Assembly (NCBI GenBank): GCA_902363335.1
Contig: CABIZV010000003.1
Coordinates: 345,475 to 409,474, forward strand
Length of the DNA: 64,000 nucleotides
From: Enterobacteriaceae bacterium
GTDB taxonomy: Bacteria; Pseudomonadota; Gammaproteobacteria; Enterobacterales; Enterobacteriaceae
Direction of reading: 5' to 3'
Positions 60,128 through 64,000 of this stretch are shown here, piece after piece. The notes below the pieces were generated by a model that did no database searches, was not told the origin of the DNA, and saw only the letters and a program-made list of their open reading frames with translations. Each line of letters begins with the position of its first letter. Position 1 is the stretch's first letter. Made by a program: the position numbers and the translations under genes.

Positions 60128-62104
60128 ATGCATCAACTCGCTGTAGGAAAACCCGCGCCGCTGGGCGCAAGTTTTGATGGAGAAGGGGTGAATTTCACGC
60201 TCTTCTCCGCCCATGCACAGCGAGTGGAGCTTTGCGTATTTGATGCCGAGGGCGATGAAACGCGTTACGACCTCCCTGCACGTAGCGGTGATATCTGGCA
60301 CGGCTATTTGCCCAAGGCGCGCCCCGGCTTACGCTACGGCTACCGTGTACACGGCCCGTGGGAGCCGCATCAGGGCCACCGTTTTAATCCGACTAAGCTG
60401 CTGCTGGATCCCTGCTGTTTTTGCGCCGAAGGCGAAGCGCAGGACGATCCGCATTTTCATGGCGGTTATGACGCGCCGGATGTGCGCGACACGGCGGATA
60501 TTGCGCCGAAATCGGTCGTCGCCTGCCTGGATTATGATTGGCAGGATGATGCGCCACCGCGTACTGCATGGGGTAAGACGGTCATCTACGAAGCGCATGT
60601 TAAGGGGCTGACCTACCGTCACCCTGGGCTGCCGGAAGAGATCCGCGGGACTTACAAAGCGCTCGGTCATCCGGTGATGATTGACTACCTCAAGCGGCTA
60701 GGCATCAGCGCGCTGGAGCTGCTGCCGGTCGCCCACTTCTCCGATGAGCCGCGCTTGCAGCAAATCGGCCTGAAAAACTATTGGGGCTACAACCCGCTGG
60801 CCCTGTCCGCGCTCTCGCCACGTTACGCCAGCCAGCCGGGGCAGGAGCTGGATGAGTTTCGTGATGCGGTTAAGGCGCTGCACAAAGCCGGCATAGAAGT
60901 GATTCTTGACGTGGTGTTAAACCATAGCGCCGAGCTGGATCTCCATGGTCAGACCTTATCTCTGCGTGGGATTGATAACCGCAGCTATTATTGGTTAAGG
61001 GATGATGGCGATTATCAAAACTGGACCGGCTGCGGTAACACGTTGAATTTGAGCCATCCGGGCGTGGTTGAATACGCTCGCCAGAGTCTGCGGTTCTGGG
61101 TGGATATCTGCCATGTGGATGGTTTCCGGTTTGATTTGGCGTCGGTAATGGGGCGCACGCCGGAGTATCGCCAGGATGCCCCGCTATTTAAGTCTATACT
61201 TCAAGACCCCGTGCTCTCCACGGTGAAGCTGATTGCTGAACCCTGGGATGTTGGCGTGGGGGGTTATCAGGTGGGAAATTTCCCGCCGCCGTTTGGTGAA
61301 TGGAATGACCGTTTCCGTGATGGCATGCGTCGCTTCTGGCTTGAGGAGTCGATATCGCTGGGTGAGTTTGCCCAACGCTTCGCCGCCTCCAGCGACATAT
61401 ACCAGCATCAGGAACGTCATCCTGGCGCCGCCATTAATCTGGTGACCGCACACGACGGATTCACCCTGCGTGACTGTGTCAGCTTTAACAGCAAGCACAA
61501 TGACGCTAACGGTGAAGAGAACCGCGATGGGAGTCACAACAACCATAGCAATAATCATGGTGAAGAAGGATTGGAAGGGAGCCCGGAGGTTATGGCTCGT
61601 CGGCGGGTAAGCGTTCAGGCGCTGCTCACCACGTTGCTGTTATCACAGGGAACGCCAATGTTGCTGGCGGGTGACGAACACGGTCACAGCCAGCAAGGTA
61701 ACAATAATGCCTATTGTCAGGACAACGCGTTGACCTGGCTTGATTGGGAAACAGCGGATACGGCGCTCACCGACTTTACCGCCGCCTTAATTCGCCTGCG
61801 CCAGCAAATTCCGGCGCTCACGGATGACAACTGGTGGCAGGAAGGCGATGGCAACGTTCAGTGGCTGAATCAGGATGCACAACCGTTGTCTGCCTTCGAA
61901 TGGCAGCAAGGCGTGCGCCGGATACAGATCCTGCTTTCCAATGATTGGCTTATTACGCTTAACGCAACGCAAAACGAAGCCAGTATCACGTTACCTGAGG
62001 GGGAATGGCGCGCCGTTCCTCCGTTCACCGGAGAGGATGCTCCGGTGGTCATGGCTGTCTGGCATGGGCCCGCGCACGGAGTGTGCGTATTTCAAAGGTC
62101 ATAG
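60128..62104 (+). CDS. glgX: Glycogen debranching enzyme
   Basis: 658 residues. CBM48 then GH13_11 domain: nucleophile in DGFRFDLASVMGR, acid/base in LIAEPWDVG, third Asp in VTAHDGFTLRD. Removes the short branches left by glycogen phosphorylase. Between glgB and glgC, as in E. coli. Confidence 0.96.
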   Translation: MHQLAVGKPAPLGASFDGEGVNFTLFSAHAQRVELCVFDAEGDETRYDLPARSGDIWHGYLPKARPGLRYGYRVHGPWEPHQGHRFNPTKLLLDPCCFCAEGEAQDDPHFHGGYDAPDVRDTADIAPKSVVACLDYDWQDDAPPRTAWGKTVIYEAHVKGLTYRHPGLPEEIRGTYKALGHPVMIDYLKRLGISALELLPVAHFSDEPRLQQIGLKNYWGYNPLALSALSPRYASQPGQELDEFRDAVKALHKAGIEVILDVVLNHSAELDLHGQTLSLRGIDNRSYYWLRDDGDYQNWTGCGNTLNLSHPGVVEYARQSLRFWVDICHVDGFRFDLASVMGRTPEYRQDAPLFKSILQDPVLSTVKLIAEPWDVGVGGYQVGNFPPPFGEWNDRFRDGMRRFWLEESISLGEFAQRFAASSDIYQHQERHPGAAINLVTAHDGFTLRDCVSFNSKHNDANGEENRDGSHNNHSNNHGEEGLEGSPEVMARRRVSVQALLTTLLLSQGTPMLLAGDEHGHSQQGNNNAYCQDNALTWLDWETADTALTDFTAALIRLRQQIPALTDDNWWQEGDGNVQWLNQDAQPLSAFEWQQGVRRIQILLSNDWLITLNATQNEASITLPEGEWRAVPPFTGEDAPVVMAVWHGPAHGVCVFQRS

Positions 62105-62184
62105 TCTCTGAACTACCCGGAACCTTACGATTGCGTAGGGATAACAAAATTCCCCGGAAGGACGAGCAACAAAAGGAGTTAATC

Positions 62185-63480
62185 ATGGTTAGGCTAGAAC
62201 ACAACGATCCCTTAATGCTGGCTCGCCAGTTACCTATCAAATCTGTCGCCCTGATTCTGGCAGGCGGACGCGGTTCGCGACTGAAAGATCTCACCAATAA
62301 ACGCGCCAAACCCGCCGTTCACTTTGGTGGCAAATTCCGAATTATCGACTTCGCGCTGTCGAACTGTCTGAACTCAGGGATCCGCCGTATTGGCGTAATC
62401 ACTCAGTATCAGTCGCATACGCTGGTACAGCATATCCAACGCGGATGGTCATTCTTTAGCGAAGAGATGAACGAGTTTGTCGATCTGCTGCCTGCTCAGC
62501 AGCGGATGCACGGTGAAAACTGGTATCGCGGTACCGCGGATGCGGTGACGCAGAACCTCGACATTATTCGCCGCTACAAAGCGGAATATGTGGTTATCCT
62601 GGCAGGTGATCATATCTACAAACAAGATTATTCGCGCATGCTTATCGACCATGTCGAAAAAGGCGCGCGCTGCACCGTGGCGTGCATACCTGTGCCCATT
62701 GAAGAGGCACCGGCGTTCGGCGTCATGGCGGTAGATGAGAATGAAAGGATCGTCGACTTCATTGAAAAGCCGGCCAATCCACCGGCAATGCCGGGCGACC
62801 CGACCAAATCTCTCGCTAGTATGGGTATCTATGTCTTTGATGCAGATTATCTTTATGAGCTGCTGGAGCAAGATGACAACGATGAAAGCTCCAGCCACGA
62901 TTTCGGCAAAGATTTAATTCCTAAAATTACCAAAGCTAGCGCGGCTTATGCACATCCTTTCCCACTGTCTTGCGTACAGTCTGACCCGCAGTCTGAGCCT
63001 TACTGGCGTGATGTGGGGACGCTTGAGGCTTACTGGAAAGCCAACCTCGACCTGGCATCTGTGACTCCAGAGCTTGATATGTACGACCAGCACTGGCCGA
63101 TTCGCACCCACATGGAATCCCTGCCGCCGGCGAAATTCGTGCAGGATCGCTCGGGCAGCCATGGGATGACCCTGAACTCGCTGGTGTCCGGTGGCTGTAT
63201 TATTTCGGGCTCGGTGGTGGTGCAGTCGGTGCTGTTCCCTCGGGTGCGGGTGAACTCATTTTGTAATATTGATTCGGCAGTCTTATTACCAGACGTCTGG
63301 GTTGGACGCTCCTCGCGTCTGCGTCGCTGCGTGATAGACCGTGCCTGTGTGATCCCTGAAGGGATGGTGATTGGTGAAGATGCGGAAGAAGATGCGCGTC
63401 GTTTCTACCGGTCGGAAGAGGGGATTGTGCTGGTGACGCGCGAAATGCTGCGCCAGCTTGGGTACAAACAGGAGCGATGA
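62185..63480 (+). CDS. glgC: Glucose-1-phosphate adenylyltransferase
   Basis: 431 residues, same as E. coli GlgC. Nucleotide-binding LAGGRGSRLKDLTNKRAKP with allosteric lysine, substrate Lys in FIEKPANPP, and a left-handed beta-helix C-terminus. Makes ADP-glucose, the rate-limiting step, activated by fructose-1,6-bisphosphate. Start 62185 (MVRLEHNDP) is set by AAAGGAG; the upstream frame overlaps glgX. CsrA sites in the leader are expected by analogy with E. coli. One-base overlap with glgA. Confidence 0.96.
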   Translation: MVRLEHNDPLMLARQLPIKSVALILAGGRGSRLKDLTNKRAKPAVHFGGKFRIIDFALSNCLNSGIRRIGVITQYQSHTLVQHIQRGWSFFSEEMNEFVDLLPAQQRMHGENWYRGTADAVTQNLDIIRRYKAEYVVILAGDHIYKQDYSRMLIDHVEKGARCTVACIPVPIEEAPAFGVMAVDENERIVDFIEKPANPPAMPGDPTKSLASMGIYVFDADYLYELLEQDDNDESSSHDFGKDLIPKITKASAAYAHPFPLSCVQSDPQSEPYWRDVGTLEAYWKANLDLASVTPELDMYDQHWPIRTHMESLPPAKFVQDRSGSHGMTLNSLVSGGCIISGSVVVQSVLFPRVRVNSFCNIDSAVLLPDVWVGRSSRLRRCVIDRACVIPEGMVIGEDAEEDARRFYRSEEGIVLVTREMLRQLGYKQER

Positions 63481-64000
63481 TGCAGGTCTTACACGTTTGT
63501 TCTGAGATGTTCCCGTTATTAAAAACGGGTGGACTTGCGGATGTGATTGGCGCGCTGCCAGCCGCACAAATTGCCCAGGGCATTGACGCTCGCGTACTGT
63601 TACCGGCGTTCCCCGACATCCGTCGCGGCATCCCGGACGCTAAAGTCGTTGCCCGCCGCGACACGTTTGCCGGGCACATGACGTTGTTGTACGGCCGCTA
63701 TAACGGCGTGGGAATTTACCTGATTGATGCGCCGCATCTCTACGATCGATCAGGGAGCCCGTATCACGATAGCAACCAGAATGCCTATGCCGATAACGTG
63801 AAGCGCTTTGCGCTGCTCGGCTGGGTGGGTTGTGAAATGGCCTGTGGACTGGATCCGTTCTGGCGCCCGGACGTGGTGCATGCGCATGACTGGCACGCGG
63901 GGCTGGCACCGGCTTACCTGGCAGCACGCGGTCGCCCGGCTAAATCGGTATTTACCGTGCATAACCTGGCGTATCAGGGGCTGTTCTACGGCCACCATAT
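63480..64000 (+). CDS. glgA: Glycogen synthase (partial, cut by window end)
   Basis: 173 codons visible of about 477. MQVLHVCSEMFPLLKTGGLAD carries the ADP-glucose-binding KTGGL motif; VHAHDWHAGLAPAYL and SVFTVHNLAYQG are GT5 landmarks. Elongates alpha-1,4 chains from ADP-glucose. ATG 63480 shares its first base with the glgC stop. Confidence 0.95.
   Translation, partial: MQVLHVCSEMFPLLKTGGLADVIGALPAAQIAQGIDARVLLPAFPDIRRGIPDAKVVARRDTFAGHMTLLYGRYNGVGIYLIDAPHLYDRSGSPYHDSNQNAYADNVKRFALLGWVGCEMACGLDPFWRPDVVHAHDWHAGLAPAYLAARGRPAKSVFTVHNLAYQGLFYGHH

Noticed and set aside
62005..62184. 60-residue N-terminal extension of GlgC
   Set aside because: It overlaps glgX in another frame, and the internal ATG has a strong ribosome site and the family N-terminus.
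1..64000. tRNA, rRNA, insertion sequence, integrase or attachment site
   Set aside because: I read the intergenic regions and saw no tRNA-like cloverleaf, transposase or integrase frame, or flanking direct repeats that would mark an integrated element.

Overview
The window is chromosomal DNA of a gamma-proteobacterium in the Enterobacteriaceae. Most of it (about 15.2 kb to the end) follows the conserved yhhS-to-glg segment known from E. coli: yhhS, dcrB, yhhQ, tusA, zntA, yhhN, yhhM, yhhL, rsmD, ftsYEX, rpoH, livJ, panM, livKHMGF, ugpBAECQ, yhhA, ggt, yhhY, ryhB, yhhX, yhhW, gntR, gntKU, yhgN, asd, glgBXCA. The proteins are close to their E. coli counterparts as I remember them, and typical enterobacterial REP palindromes sit between genes. 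It is not the E. coli or Salmonella arrangement: an arn operon and padC lie beside yhhS, and accessory genes interrupt the backbone. An Enterobacter/Lelliottia/Kluyvera/Klebsiella-like species fits, but the sequence alone does not settle the species.

Left end (1-7.8 kb) is accessory. A minus-strand operon encodes a D-2-hydroxyacid dehydrogenase, an RraA-family protein, a DASS-type carboxylate transporter and an amidohydrolase. It has a good sigma-54 (-24/-12) promoter and a long perfect dyad about 150 bp further upstream. Downstream, behind a terminator, lies the start of a PrpR_N/PAS regulator of the kind that activates sigma-54 promoters; it runs off the window. I read this as a self-contained inducible catabolic system for an unknown substrate. 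Beside it are an HTH-only LysR fragment and the divergent LysR/padC pair for phenolic acid decarboxylation.

7.6-15.2 kb is a complete arnBCADTEF operon (L-Ara4N modification of lipid A, polymyxin resistance) behind a PmrA-type box. 15.4-31 kb holds backbone genes for transport, tRNA thiolation, zinc/lead export with an intact ZntR operator, signal-recognition receptor FtsY (with an expanded acidic tandem repeat), FtsEX and sigma-32. Two extra genes are inserted: a secreted 5'-nucleotidase-family enzyme between tusA and zntA, and a PuuE/GabT-like aminotransferase between rpoH and livJ.

31-46 kb holds branched-chain amino acid uptake (livJ, livKHMGF), PanM, a small secreted protein of unknown function behind a Fur-box promoter, the glycerol-3-phosphate uptake operon ugpBAECQ, and gamma-glutamyltranspeptidase. 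Between ggt and yhhY sits the most striking accessory module: an Hcp tube protein fused to a DUF2235 (Tle1-like) phospholipase, followed by two tandem lipoproteins that look like duplicated immunity genes. The second copy still carries the last 20-odd bases of the effector gene in front of it, which fixes the duplication junction.

50-64 kb holds the Fur-regulated sRNA RyhB, yhhX, yhhW, the gluconate regulon (gntR, gntKU with two GntR operators and a CRP site), yhgN, asd and the glycogen operon glgBXCA, with glgA cut by the window end.
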